DNA of 64,000 nucleotides from assembly GCF_030867095.1 (NCBI RefSeq), contig NC_081824.1:305924956-305988955 (forward strand), written 5' to 3'. The notes beneath the pieces were generated by a model. The model saw only the letters and a list, made by a program, of their open reading frames with translations, was not told the DNA's origin and ran no database searches. Each line of letters starts with the position of its first letter. The stretch's first letter is position 1. This DNA comes from Alligator mississippiensis. Taxonomy: Eukaryota; Chordata; Crocodylia; Alligatoridae. Made by a program: the position numbers and the translations under genes. Below are positions 1 through 9,666 of this stretch, piece by piece.

Positions 1-632
1 TTTCTCCAGAAAATTGGAGAAAAGTGGAACATTATATGTTCTTAAAACTGACAGTATGCCATGGCGTGCATATATAATTTTCAACGCCCATATAACTCTC
101 TCAGTTGTGCTGTTCTGTAGCTGCCATCTCCAAGTAACAGAAGTAATAGTCAGTAACAATGAAGTAAACAGAATCCTTCCAGGTCAGTAAATCAGCTCCC
201 AGCATCTGCCAAGGATAATCTGGTATTTCAGTCATAAAACATGACTCTACAGGGACTGGAGAACGTTGAGCACAAACCTTATAACTAGCCACCCAATTTT
301 GTATGTCATCACAGAAGAGGGCCACCAAACTGTCTGACAGGCCCTGGCTTGATATCATGTCGTACCAGCTTCATGGATCTTCTCTAGGATCTCCTAGAGT
401 AGAGTGGAAGGTATCAATACCTGTTGTGGAACATGACTAAATCCCTGACAACACGGAGATTGAGTTCCTCTTGTTGGTACCTCACCATATCACAGTCTTT
501 GAATCTTACTTGAGTCAATGCTTCTATGCAGTACTTCTTTATCTTTTGACAGAAAGGATCAGCTTCTTGAGTTTCTTGGATCCTCATCTGTAATGAAACA
601 GTTATGGGTATCCCCTCCGCAGTAAGGTCCAC
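1..632 (-). pseudogene. Gypsy integrase, N-terminal part, runs off the window
   Basis: At 632-414 there is a linker (ITVSLQMRIQETQEADPFCQ) like the one preceding Gypsy integrases. At 358-101 the reading is CDDIQNWVASYKVCAQ, then PDYPWQMLGADLLTWKDSVY, then FIVTDYYFCYLEMA. It matches the zinc-finger tail (C..C) and the start of the DDE core (W..LGADL and VTDYFS.Y.E). The first catalytic Asp (GADLL) is retained. The remainder lies beyond position 1. Stops separate the segments. Confidence 0.75.
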
Positions 633-639
633 ATAAACA

Positions 640-1270
640 GTGACATCTCACTCTTGGAGGAGTTCTTCTGGAGACAGAGGTGTTTGTAATGGTGCCCAAG
701 AAAGAGTATCGGCTGTCTGTAACTCTTCTAGGAATATTTACAATATTGTAGGTGAATTTCAGCATCCTGAGGTGAAATCTCTACATTTCTCAGTGGGAGT
801 TCATCAAGAGGTTTGTCTCCTAACAGGGACATGAATGCTTGTGATCCATCTGTAAAGTAAAAGTCAGGCCAACGAGGAAAGCTTTGAGTCACACACATGT
901 CCATGTAACTGCTAATGCTTCTTTTTCTGTTTGCTCATATCAAAACTTCAGGTGGAGCAAATGCTCTTGACACAAAGGCAAGAGGGGTCCAATGGTCAGT
1001 TTCTTGATGTTGTTGTAATGCTCCTTCAAGATCACAGGATGAAGCATCTGGTGCAATGTGTGTTTCTCATGCCAGATTATATTGGGCAAGTATCGGGAAT
1101 GAGCCGAGTATTGGATTTGATCTCACTGAAGGGTGATTTTTGTAGCAGCCCCCAGAGGCATATGAACTTGTCACTTAAAGGTTTTGTAATTGTTGCCAGG
1201 TTTAACACAAAATGACCCAAATATGTAGCCATTCCTAAAAATCTGCACAACTCTGGGACATCCTTGGGTT
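640..1270 (-). pseudogene. Gypsy RNase H segment
   Basis: Between the RT and the integrase, the minus strand around 880-960 reads YEQTEKEALAVTWTC. This is the Gypsy RNase H motif (Y..IEKE.LA..W). It is followed about 15 residues later by a decayed F-x-V-x-TDHK equivalent (FTLQMDHK, around 840-870). Further downstream comes PLRNVEISPQDAEIHLQ-like text. In-frame stops break it. The family role is degradation of the RNA strand during reverse transcription. Confidence 0.6.
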
Positions 1271-1274
1271 CTGG

Positions 1275-1870
1275 TTATCCCTTAATAGCTGACATTTTTG
1301 CTGGAACTGGTTGGAATCCTTGTGGTGTAGTCCAATGTCCCACAAACATGAGGTGAGTGGTAGCAAAAGTAATTAGGTGTAACACCAGCATCTTGGAGTT
1401 TTCTGAGTGTTGCATCCAATCTTGTATCATGTTGTGCCTTGGTGGTCCCAAAAACCAAAATGTCATGAGCATGACAAAGAACACCTTCTAGGCCATCTAG
1501 TATCTAAGACATCCAAAGCTGAAAGAATTAAGGAGCTGATGAGATCCTGAAAGGTAACGGTTTAAATCAGTATTGTCTAAATGGAGTAATAGAAGTTGTT
1601 AGCTTGAATGATTCAACAGCTAGAGGAATCTGCCAGAATCCTGCCCTAGCATCCGATTATGTGAAAACTTTGGCTTCTGCAAGTTGAGCCAAAGTGTGTT
1701 CCACAGGAGGAAGATGTATCTTTCTCTGCACAAGTATTTGTTCAGCTGTGTGAGGTCAACACATATCCTAATCTTACCATTGGATTTTGGCACAACCACC
1801 ATCCCAGAACACCAAGAATTAGGTTCTGCACTCTTTGTGATTACTCCCATTTCTTCCATTCATTCTAATT
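1275..1870 (-). pseudogene. pol: Gypsy reverse transcriptase segment
   Basis: From 1859 downwards the minus strand encodes MEEMGVITKSAEPNSWCSGM followed by VVVPKSNGKIRICVDLTQLN. This is the fingers/palm block of Ty3/Gypsy RT (S-W-S-P-VVVPKK-GKIRxCVDxRxLN). After a frameshift, 1484-1275 gives a segment ending GTLDYTTR-like text. At about 1450-1490 the palm motif that should read YxDD-ILVFG is present as a decayed HAHDILVFGTT-like reading. Loss of the catalytic YxDD and several stops show that this copy cannot synthesise cDNA. Confidence 0.8.
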
Positions 1871-2109
1871 CGTTTACTTGATCCATTAGCAGCAAGGACA
1901 CTTGTATTGGTGTTGTTAATGCATATGGAGCTACATCAGCTTTTAGGCATATTTTATATTTACCTGACATTTTTCCAAGACCTGAAAAGATGGATGGGTA
2001 TTTGGTTCTGTAGTGCTGCTCCAAGGATTTCTGGTACACTATTTCATCCAGTCAACAGACAAGTTGTAATGCCTGTATGGCTGGTAAGCCAAGCAAAGGC
2101 ACAGCAAGA

Positions 2110-2478
2110 TTACTGATCATATAGACTTCCTAGTCTATAGTTCTCTTCTTCAGTGTCATTTTTCTGTTGAAGAATTTCAGTACTTTGAGGGTAATACCTG
2201 CATAACCTTTTAGCCAGAGGAAGGAGGATCCCATCCCTATGTTGGCTGTAGTAAGTAACAAGTATAGCTGAAACTGCCACTCCTATATCAATTTTAAATG
2301 GATTTGACTGTCCATTGAGCTCTATTTCTGTCATCCAAACTCCTGGGTCTGATGATGGCTTTGTAAGTTCTTCTAATAACACAGTACAATCCTCTGAATC
2401 CTGTTCTGTGACTTCATGGACTCCGATGGTTGAGCGACAAAATAAAGTGAAGTGACTTTCTTTTAGCATCATTGACAT
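2110..2478 (-). pseudogene. Gypsy aspartic protease segment, active site mutated
   Basis: A 122-residue open stretch contains MTEIELNGQSNPFKIDIGVA. In intact retroelement proteases the corresponding position reads roughly FxxDTGA. Here the catalytic DTG is DIG and the following alanine is V. The hydrophobic-FK-D spacing and its place between the gag knuckle and the RT make the family assignment reasonable. The substitution in the DTG triad implies the protease is dead. The 5' end overlaps the gag knuckle region in another frame. Confidence 0.6.
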
Positions 2479-3323
2479 ACTTCTTCCTTAGCAGGACCTT
2501 TAGCAAAACCATGTCCAGGGATTTTACCACACCTGCACCATTGGTCCCATTTTCCAGTTGGTTGCTGTGGGTTCCAGTGGGACCGCTCCCTTTGTTCTTT
2601 GTGCATGTCAACTATATTTATTTTTGGTTGTAGTTTCTTGATAATATGCATTGCATCCATTCATATTAGCTGATGCCTGATAGGGCTTGGAATCACTTTT
2701 GATTTTCCTTTGCTGCTGCTTAACTAATTCTGACTGGTGGGCTTTTGTGACAGCCTTTTAGAGTGTTAAATCAGGGTCCAACTGTAATCTTTGTGAGAGC
2801 TCGTCAAAGTGAAGACCCACAATGAAGTGTTTCCTAATTAGTTCTTCCTTGAACACCCGATATTGGCAAGATTCAGCCAATATATGCAAAGATGCAATAA
2901 AGCTGTCCACAATTTCTCAAGGCTCCTGTTTACAGAGATTGAATCTAGTTAATTCATAAATCTCATTTCTTTTGCCCCAAAACTGTTCAGTTAGTGCCTA
3001 TATCACATCAGCATGTTGCTTCTTCCCTGCATTTGTAAGAGGCAGTGACATCAGAATTTCATCAGCCTGATCCCCTATTAAGTAGATGAGAGCACTTACT
3101 TGGTAAGGTTCAGACTTTTTGTCCAGATCTGATGCTTCCCTGAAGCAGTTAAAATATCTGATCCATTTAGGCCACATTCCAGGGGATCAGAAATCAAATT
3201 GTTCTGGCAGGGGACCTTTAACTGCCTGCATTGTCTCTGTAGCCAGCCTCTACCCTGAGCTGGACTCAGCTGCTGCTGGAGCTTCATCTGTCTTTCGGGA
3301 ATCACTTGATTGCTAACTGACAT
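2460..3323 (-). pseudogene. gag: Gypsy gag pseudogene with a damaged zinc knuckle
   Basis: The reading begins at a methionine (MSVSNQVIPE, 3323) about 30 bp after the putative primer-binding site, which fits a gag start. Across shifting frames it has the look of a Gypsy capsid: tryptophan-rich residues near 3160, then a stretch reading LIYLIGDQADEILMSLPL around 3040-3100. At 2470-2560 a CCHC-like knuckle reads CRCGKIPGHGFAKGPAKEEV, with the expected cysteine before PAK replaced by glycine. At least three frame changes separate these blocks. The role, as known for the family, is to build the virus-like particle and package RNA. No functional product is expected. Confidence 0.7.
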
Positions 3324-3366
3324 TTGTGTTCCTGTTGGTGGCAGAATTCAGCCACTTGTGACACCA

Positions 3367-3520
3367 TGTGCTATTTCATAGCTCAAGGAAAGGCAGGGAG
3401 AGGTCTTGCTCTCCAAAGGGCTTTATTGCAATTGCTAACACCCACACAAAGACAGCTGACAGCTTCCTGCTGATGCCATCATGTCAGCCCTCCGAAAGGG
3501 AGTTAACCCTTACTACTACA
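3367..3520 (-). repeat. 5' LTR of the Gypsy element (approximate ends)
   Basis: On the minus strand the segment begins TGTAGTAGTAAGGG and ends near ATAGCA. It carries an AATAAA polyadenylation signal at about 3422-3427 on the minus strand. Immediately downstream in element orientation comes TGGTGTCACAAGTGG (about 3352-3366 on the plus strand), which has the form of a primer-binding site. The LTR would be about 150 bp, which is short. The partner LTR lies outside the window, so the ends are inferred from the TG/CA rule only. Confidence 0.55.
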
Positions 3521-4897
3521 GGAATAATCTGGTTTTGTGTATTTTTTCTAGATTATATGGAAAAGGACAAATGAGGAAACCAGCAATATGCTTGTTTATT
3601 TGTATAGTAGCTCATGATTTTCTAAACCCCTTAAAATGTAACAATGCAATGAAGAAATTAAGGTCACAACTAAGATGGAATCAATACATCAATGGGTAAA
3701 AATTATCAAACCATCAAAATAATGCAACCAGTAATTAAATCAGAATATAAGGTGGACACTAGCAAAATTGATTAGTGTTAGTTTTGTCTTGAAAAAATTT
3801 AAAGCATCAGCTTCCTTTTAATCTAAGACCCCAGCCAATGTTCCCAGCCTTCTTAGTGATGGACTCAGGCATTTCTAGGACTTAAGTGTTCACAGTACCT
3901 ACATGTTAATTCTTGTTTTAGAACAAATGTTATTGCCCAAGGAAACAATAATTACACTTTTGACACTGTTTAAGGAGGCATAACTATAATAGTGCTTATG
4001 GCAACTTTCTTAAACACTCCCTCCTTAAATCTCACTGTTGTTACAAGCTGTTGGGTACTATTTTTACTTCTCACTCTTCACATTATATCACATGCATAAC
4101 AATTAGTTCTATAATAAAATATACCCATGTAAGCTGTTATGATGCAGCTGTTATATCTGAATGATTCCATAGTGATACAAGTATGGCAAAACCACTGAAA
4201 TATAACTCTGCTTCATTCAGGGTCAAAGTCAGGGCAATTTAATTAGCTTATAGCATGACAGAACAATGCATATATAACAGATCGGGCTTCCTTCCCCTTT
4301 CAGTGTAATTGAAAAATACTTAGCAGCATTTGAACATTGTTTTAGCATCTGAACAACATTTTAACCCTGAAAATGACATTCTTTTAACATTTACTTTTAG
4401 TAAAGATGCCATTCCTGCAAACACAAATAGATACAACATGATAACAAAAAGGAAGAAAAATAAGAGATGAAGATGTGCCTTCAAAAATAAAGATAAATTA
4501 AAAGATTTCAACTCCTGCTTTCTTTTGGGGACCTTTAACTCACATGCTTGTTGTCATCTGTTGTTTGTTATCTGAACCAAGGGCTATGACATGGTCAGAA
4601 CTTGTAGTGCATGCAACTTACACACACAGATGTATTCTCTGTACTCTTGGGCATTAGACCAAGTGATATAAGAAGACAGGCCCTAACATCATTATTGGCA
4701 ATAAAGGCAGCAGTTGATGAAAATCACTTGATCCCTCAACTGTGAACTGAAGATTCAAACAGATGGAGGCTTAAGTGGCTTAAAAGTTGTAAACATGAAG
4801 CCTACTAGCTCCTGGAAGATATTGGGGACGCTGCACCAAACCTATAGGCAACAATGGAATGGGCCAATTGCTAGGAAAGGGCAGACCTATTCTTGCA
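3521..4897. other. No recognised feature
   Basis: AT-rich sequence without a supportable gene. Open frames are short and show no codon or motif signature. It may include very old repeats, but none that I can name. Confidence 0.5.
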
Positions 4898-5095
4898 GGG
4901 TGCATCTACATGTGTGCATTAATGTGTGTTAGACTATATTAATGCACATTAAAACATCACTAAAAAAAGGTGTGGTTTCGCTAATGTGTATTAAAATAGG
5001 CTAATGTGCATTGTGTCACTTAAAAACTGTGCTCTTTAGTTAATTCACACTAAGACAGGGTAAAGCACATTTCCCAGTACTTCACAATGTAGGGT
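4898..5095. mobile_element. MITE fragment of the GGGTGCATCTACA family
   Basis: It starts with GGGTGCATCTACATGTG, the same terminus as the elements at 9378 and 41586. It then runs through repeated TTAATGCACATTA-like segments typical of the family's palindromic interior. No clean matching right terminus is present. The sequence passes near 5090 into a different MITE-like segment, so it is either truncated or its end is mutated. Confidence 0.55.
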
Positions 5096-5395
5096 GCTTA
5101 TAGACGAGTGTGGAGACTGCTCCGATGTGCTGGAATTCCAGTATGTCAGAGCAGACTCAATTACACGTCTGCTGGAACATGGCAATTACCGCACCCCTGC
5201 AGCCTCCTGCGTCTTATGCATCAGCATCTCTGCACTTAAAAATGGGGGAGGGCATTTGAACGAAAGCACATTGAATGAGCTTTAGTTCAAATGCCCCTGC
5301 CACCATTTTTAAGCTCAGGGATGCCAATACACGAGATGTGGCAGAGTTTTAATTAGACTGGCTCTGAGAAACGCTCTAATTAAAAAGTGCCATCC
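5088..5395. mobile_element. Second MITE family, partial (like 27990-28319)
   Basis: It begins GGGTGCTTATAGACGAGTG. It contains a GAGCAGACTC-ATTA segment and ends near CTCTAATTAAAAAGTGCCATCCCC. The element at 27990-28319 carries the same series in the same order: a rotated GGATGTCTATACACGTG end, GGAGCAGACTTGATTA, and CTCTAATTAAAATGCCCTCCC. The right boundary is approximate. 5396-5654 shows nothing further. Confidence 0.45.
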
Positions 5396-5654
5396 CCAAC
5401 ACCACCACTACCACCCATAAAGTGCCCATAACGTTTTATACCAACACCAAAAGAGTCCTCATTGAGCATGGCCTTGATGGAGAAGCATGAGTCAAGCTGA
5501 ACAGACTGAGATCTGGATACGGATGCTTCAAAATGACACTTCACAAGATGAACATTTTGGATGGCCCCATGTGTGAATGCAGTGTCCAAACAGCATAGCA
5601 CTTAATTGAAAGCTGCAGTCTGCCCAGGCAGGGCAGATGGAATCCCTACATTGA

Positions 5655-6485
5655 GGCTAGGGACAGAAGTTACACATGAACCAATTTATGTGGTCACTCA
5701 AAAACTGGTTTAAACCTATAACACAACAGAAGCTCAGTGCACAAAAAAACATATTCAAAATGGCTGAAACTGGTTTAAGATAAACCTGGTTGAACATAGT
5801 ATCAGACTTAACTGATTTGGGTCAAACCATTTTATGAAACTTCTGTACCAGGCCCCTTTCTGGTTCAAGTTAAATCACAGTCCCCCAGCATACTTTCCAG
5901 CCCTGGGCTGGGCTGGGCTGGGCTGTCTGCTCCAGAGAACAGGGCTGGCCCCACTCCTCTGTTCCCTAGCTGGAGCAGTGAGAGCTGGTTGACAAGGGGG
6001 TTGGGAGGGGGCAGGGAGGGGGCAAGCCTGGCTGGGGATGCAACCTAGTCTGCAGCTGGGGACTGCCCCTTCCATGCAAACCCTGTCTGGGACCAGGGAG
6101 GGGTTAAACACCCCTTCCCCCAACTCAGTCTTAGTGCTGTGGACTACAAATCCCAGAGGTACCTGGAAGCAGGAAAAGGCAGTAATGAGCAACCCTACAG
6201 AGTCCTGCTGCTGTAAATTTGGACTGCAAATCCCAGAGACCTTTGAGGCAGCAGAAAGAGGAAGTAAACACACAGCCAGTGAGCCATGCTCTAGCACCCC
6301 CTGGCTTCTGATCTGAGCCACTGCAGGCATATGGCTGCATTTCCCGAGCGAAATTTTCCTCAGATTTCCAAATTTTCCGGATTTCCTCTGTTCACTTCTG
6401 TTTCAATTTAATTTGTGCGGTTTAGACTAACTTGCAAAGAGTGAATCTATTCAGCCTCTGGCTTTTTGACTGTCTGTGCTGAGCC
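5655..6485. mobile_element. 831-bp non-autonomous DNA transposon, 3-bp TSD (TGA)
   Basis: The termini are GGCTAGGGACAGAAG (left) and GACTGTCTGTGCTGAGCC (right), an imperfect inverted repeat, flanked on both sides by TGA (5652-5654 and 6486-6488). The interior has a low-complexity CTGGG run (about 5903-5926) and a segment also found, reversed, at 46200-46310. The right 65 bp match the left end of the element at 43459 in inverse orientation. The 3-bp duplication points to the PIF/Harbinger superfamily. No coding capacity is seen. Confidence 0.75.
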
Positions 6486-7670
6486 TGAGTGATAATACCA
6501 GACAGTGTCTCATAGATTTGGAAGTTGATATCTGATGCCATATGAAAGAGGAAGAGGCTGGTCAGTGAAAGTCTTGACACCTTTATTCTTCAACTGCCTG
6601 GTCCAAAGAAAGGAGGCACACAAACTTTGGCATATAAGAGCAAGCGGGGGTGGAACTAAGGGAGGTGCATGATTGCATCTCCCTTTAGATAACACCACAG
6701 GAGCAGCAGCAGGCAGGGGAGGGGAATGGGAGTAGAGGGGCTATGCTGCTGAGAATGGAGGGGGAGGAAGGGAGAGATTCTTACCTGCTTCAGGCACTTT
6801 AAAAAGTCCTCAGCTGCTGCTCCCACAACACTGTCTGTCCACAGAGGTGGCAGTGGGGAGGCTGGAAGCAGGGGTACAGCCAGACCTGAAGTGTTGGTTG
6901 CTGCTCCCATCACCCCCCTGGATCTGTTTATGAGGGCAGGAGAACCATTTTACTTCCACTTGGCATTTGCTTTTAGAGGGATTATTTTTATTTGCTTTGC
7001 CTCGGAAGCAAATTCTCTGGTTTTGGGGCTAATTAAGAAAGTCTAAATGTTCCAAAGGATCAGCCTTATCCAGTCAATTTCAGTGAGTGATCTCCCAGCT
7101 GTAGGGCATGGTGGTCATCACCTAATTACCCTTATTTTTACTAGACTGCCTGCAATCAGATGATCTTCCAGAAATACAAAGAACTGGGTATGAGTGGAAT
7201 CCATGCTGGAAAGGCTGCTCACATTCCCCCTGGACCTAAGACTCACAGTCATTATAAGTGTTCTTTTGATGAACAAAAACAATTAAATAAATAAAATATA
7301 TGGAATGAATATAACAGTATATATATATTATAACACACACAAAATGTACAAGTCATTTTGTATTGCAAAGTGTGTTGTTGTGTATATGGTTTTAGTTTAA
7401 ATATGATGGGGGAGTGGTTTTTTAAATCTGTTTTGGGGCATATATTCCTGTTCTTTATACTTGCTACTGAATTTTATAACTTCCAGAAAGCATGCTGTAA
7501 AATTCTCTAGACTTTTTACCAATAAAAATATTGAAGAGCTAATCATAGTAAACTTGTGACTTGTCCTAATAACTTTAAAACTAAGAATGCCATCTAATTT
7601 TACATTGTATCATAATAAATTTTACTCATAACTAATCATTTAAAGTTTTCTCAGTACCATCTCAAACCCC
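6486..7670. other. No recognised feature; short AT microsatellite
   Basis: No gene is supported. A short TATATATATATTA run lies around 7318-7331, followed by ACACACAC. The segment at 6660-6930 is GC-richer than its surroundings but has no recognisable coding content. Confidence 0.45.
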
Positions 7671-7742
7671 AGCTCATGTTCTTTATAGTTCACAGGCAGT
7701 ATTGTCAGCTCATGTTCTTTATAGTTCACAGGCAGTAATGTC
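7671..7742. repeat. Tandem duplication, 2 x 36 bp
   Basis: Two adjacent 36-bp copies, 7671-7706 and 7707-7742, starting AGCTCATGTTCTTTATAG, differ at one position. The second copy runs directly into the palindrome at the edge of the DNA transposon. Confidence 0.9.
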
Positions 7743-7778
7743 TGTGCCTGGCCTGTTCACAGGCCAGGCACAGACATT
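7737..7778. repeat. Perfect 17-bp inverted repeat at a transposon end
   Basis: AATGTCTGTGCCTGGCC (7737-7753) and GGCCAGGCACAGACATT (7762-7778) are exact reverse complements separated by 8 bases. The right arm is the left terminus of the element that ends at 9273, so the terminal repeat has been duplicated in inverse orientation just outside the element. Confidence 0.9.
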
Positions 7779-7791
7779 ACACTTTTAGCAG

Positions 7792-9058
7792 TGTGCCCGC
7801 CTCTGCTCAACCAGGCGCTCCCGGGCTGCTCTAGCCCAGGTGGCCATTCTCACTGGCCACGAGCTCACGAGAGGGCCCCGGGAGGTGCCTCGGGTGGTGA
7901 CGGGAGGCCCCCTAACCTCGCCTACCACGACTTTGAATGTAACCTCAGTGGTGGGGGTCTCCGTTAATGCTGCCTCCCGGGGTCGTTGCGCCTTCGGCGG
8001 GCACTCACGGGGCTCTGACCTCCCCTACACCCCGGCCAATCGCCACCTGCTGCTGCTGGTCTTCTAGTGGCCTTCCTCAGGCGGCCCCGCTGCGTTTCCG
8101 GTCCTGAATCTCCCGGTGGTCCTTATTTCGGGGATCCAAACTGCCCAGGCTAAAATCTGTCTAGGGGTCTCACCCCTCTTGGTTTCTCGGCCGCCCCTAG
8201 CCCGTATGGTCCCGGGGCCTCCGCAACACTACAGCCACGAGCTAGCCCCCAAAAGGAAGCGAATACTAAAACTAAAAATCCAATTCCTATCACACCAGCC
8301 CGGGCTCTGACCCGGGTGCCTAAGCCCCGACCGATGAGCTCCCCCTGGCTACCGGCCTGTCAGGAGGCTTAAGGCCACCGACTTCTCCGGGTGCCTACTC
8401 CCTGGGCTTGTGGCTCCCTCTCTCTGGGAGTCTTGTTCCTGGCGTTCTCTCCCTCGCTGAGTCCACTGCCGGCTCCCCGCCGGCCTGTCTGTCACTTCTC
8501 TCGCGGGGTCCGCGCTCGGTTACCTCACCGGTTCCGCCACCCGCACTCCTGCTACGACAGTAGCCAGTTCCTCCTCCCGTCATGCTGCCGACGTCCTCTA
8601 TCTTTTTATCCGCGGCTCCTTTAAGAGAGCACTTATGCTATAGCCGCAGTTCTCTCCCCCGGCTCCTTTAACGCGGCGGCTCTCTCTGCCACTGCCGGTG
8701 CTGCTATCAGCGCCGCTCTCCCGGCAACTGCTGCAGTTAACGCTGCTGCCTCGGCTGGCCCCGTTGGGCCGGATGCATGTGCCCTGCTGGCACGGGTCCC
8801 GCTCTCAGGGTTCCCTGCGGGCTTCCCCCGCCTCTCTTCTGACCCCGCTTCCGGGGCCGCCTTTTATCTCTGCCGGGCGGCGTCTCCCGCCAGCGTCGCC
8901 CGGCCCCAGCTGTATATAAGCGCGGCTTACAAACCGCGCTGGCGGTCTTGTTGCGCGCGTGTTCCTGCTTGTCCCGGCCTCTGCATAGGGTAAGTAAGTG
9001 GTTACTTCCCCCTGGTCCGGCCCCGGGGTACCCTTCTAACCCCGGCGTCCCTGGGACA
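7792..9058 (+). mobile_element. Solo LTR, 1267 bp, CpG-rich, TSD AGCAG
   Basis: The segment starts TGTGCCCGCC and ends CCTGGGACA, giving the retroviral TG...CA form. It is flanked by AGCAG at 7787-7791 and 9059-9063. The same host DNA transposon without an insertion exists at 14165, which confirms the boundaries. A TATA box (TGTATATAAG, 8911-8920) and a consensus splice donor (AGG/GTAAGT, GT at 8990) suggest plus orientation. No AATAAA follows the TATA box. The GC and CpG content is far above the rest of the window, so it looks young or recently unmethylated. No internal retroviral genes remain. Confidence 0.85.
8911..8920 (+). promoter_or_regulatory. TATA box inside the CpG-rich solo LTR
   Basis: TGTATATAAG lies in a GC-rich context 138 bp before the LTR end. 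This is a sensible U3/R arrangement with transcription starting about 8945. Whether it is active cannot be read from the sequence. Confidence 0.6.
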
Positions 9059-9377
9059 AGCAGTAAAAGTGATCAGAAACTAGTCTATACCAGTAACAGA
9101 AATTAGGCACACATAGACTGGGTTAAAAATGGTGCAACCCAGTCTAAGATTCCCCTCCCTCCAAAGGGTGAATGTGTATTCTGTTCACTATCGATATAAA
9201 CCACACCACTTAGAGAAAACCATGTCACTTAGATTGTTTCTGCCTCAGGCTTTTTGAACATCTGTACCTAGCCATAGTCTACCCCTTAGCCATCTAACCT
9301 TCTTGAGAAAGTGTCAGTGAGCACATCTGCATCTGAACCATGATGTACTGGTGGTAGCGTTCTGGGAAAGCGACAGT

Positions 9378-9663
9378 GGGTGCATCTACATGTACGCCTA
9401 AGTTCAGTCGTTACTTTGCAATCATTTAGTACTAAATGACTAAACAATTGTGCAGTAACCACTATTACTGTACAGTTCCTCAGCTCATGGGTTGTTTCCA
9501 AACCTACTGAGCAGTAGCAACAAGCTACTGTGCGGTTGCTCGTTGCTACTGTGCAGTAGTATCTGAATCACAGTTGGTGCTCACCAACACTGTCGCCATA
9601 GTAACGAGCTACATTTCCATAGCTCATTGCTATAGAGATGTAACATCTCATGTAGATTCTGCA
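9378..9663. mobile_element. 286-bp MITE, TSD AGT
   Basis: The left terminus is GGGTGCATCTACATG and the right CATGTAGATTCTGCA, imperfectly inverted. AGT flanks both sides (9375-9377, 9664-9666). The interior is palindrome-rich with repeated ACTGTGCAGTA and TAGCAACGAGC-like motifs. The termini match the transposase-bearing element at 41586, so this is probably one of its non-autonomous derivatives. Confidence 0.75.
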
Positions 9664-9666
9664 AGT

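Larger units (their letters stand above)
1..3520 (-). mobile_element. Ty3/Gypsy LTR retrotransposon, 5' part, decayed
   Basis: Read on the minus strand, this is the left part of an LTR retrotransposon in the order LTR (about 3520-3367), primer-binding region, gag, protease, reverse transcriptase, RNase H, integrase. The integrase runs off the window edge, so the second LTR is not visible. The RT-RNase H-integrase order is that of Ty3/Gypsy rather than Ty1/Copia. The frame is broken many times by stops and indels, so this is a fossil copy. Each domain is described in its own entry. Confidence 0.85.
7762..9273. mobile_element. Small DNA transposon split by a solo LTR
   Basis: The left end is GGCCAGGCACAGACATTACAC and the right end ACATCTGTACCTAGCC. 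Both match the element at 14165-14700, which also shares the interior (AACCCAGTCTAAGATT-like and TTCTGTTCACTATCGATATAAA-like blocks). Removing the LTR (7792-9058 plus one AGCAG) leaves about 240 bp. Flanking trinucleotides are ACA and ATA, so a target duplication is not certain. It is non-coding. Confidence 0.75.

Noticed and set aside
5875..6330. 151-codon minus-strand frame
   Set aside because: It lies within the 831-bp transposon over the CTGGG repeat. Low-complexity Pro/Ala/Ser text with no domain.
8395..8624. Overlapping frames in the CpG-rich block, considered as a host first exon with a CpG island
   Set aside because: The block has TG...CA ends and an AGCAG duplication, and the uninterrupted host element exists at 14165, so it is a solo LTR. 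No conserved coding sequence was seen.
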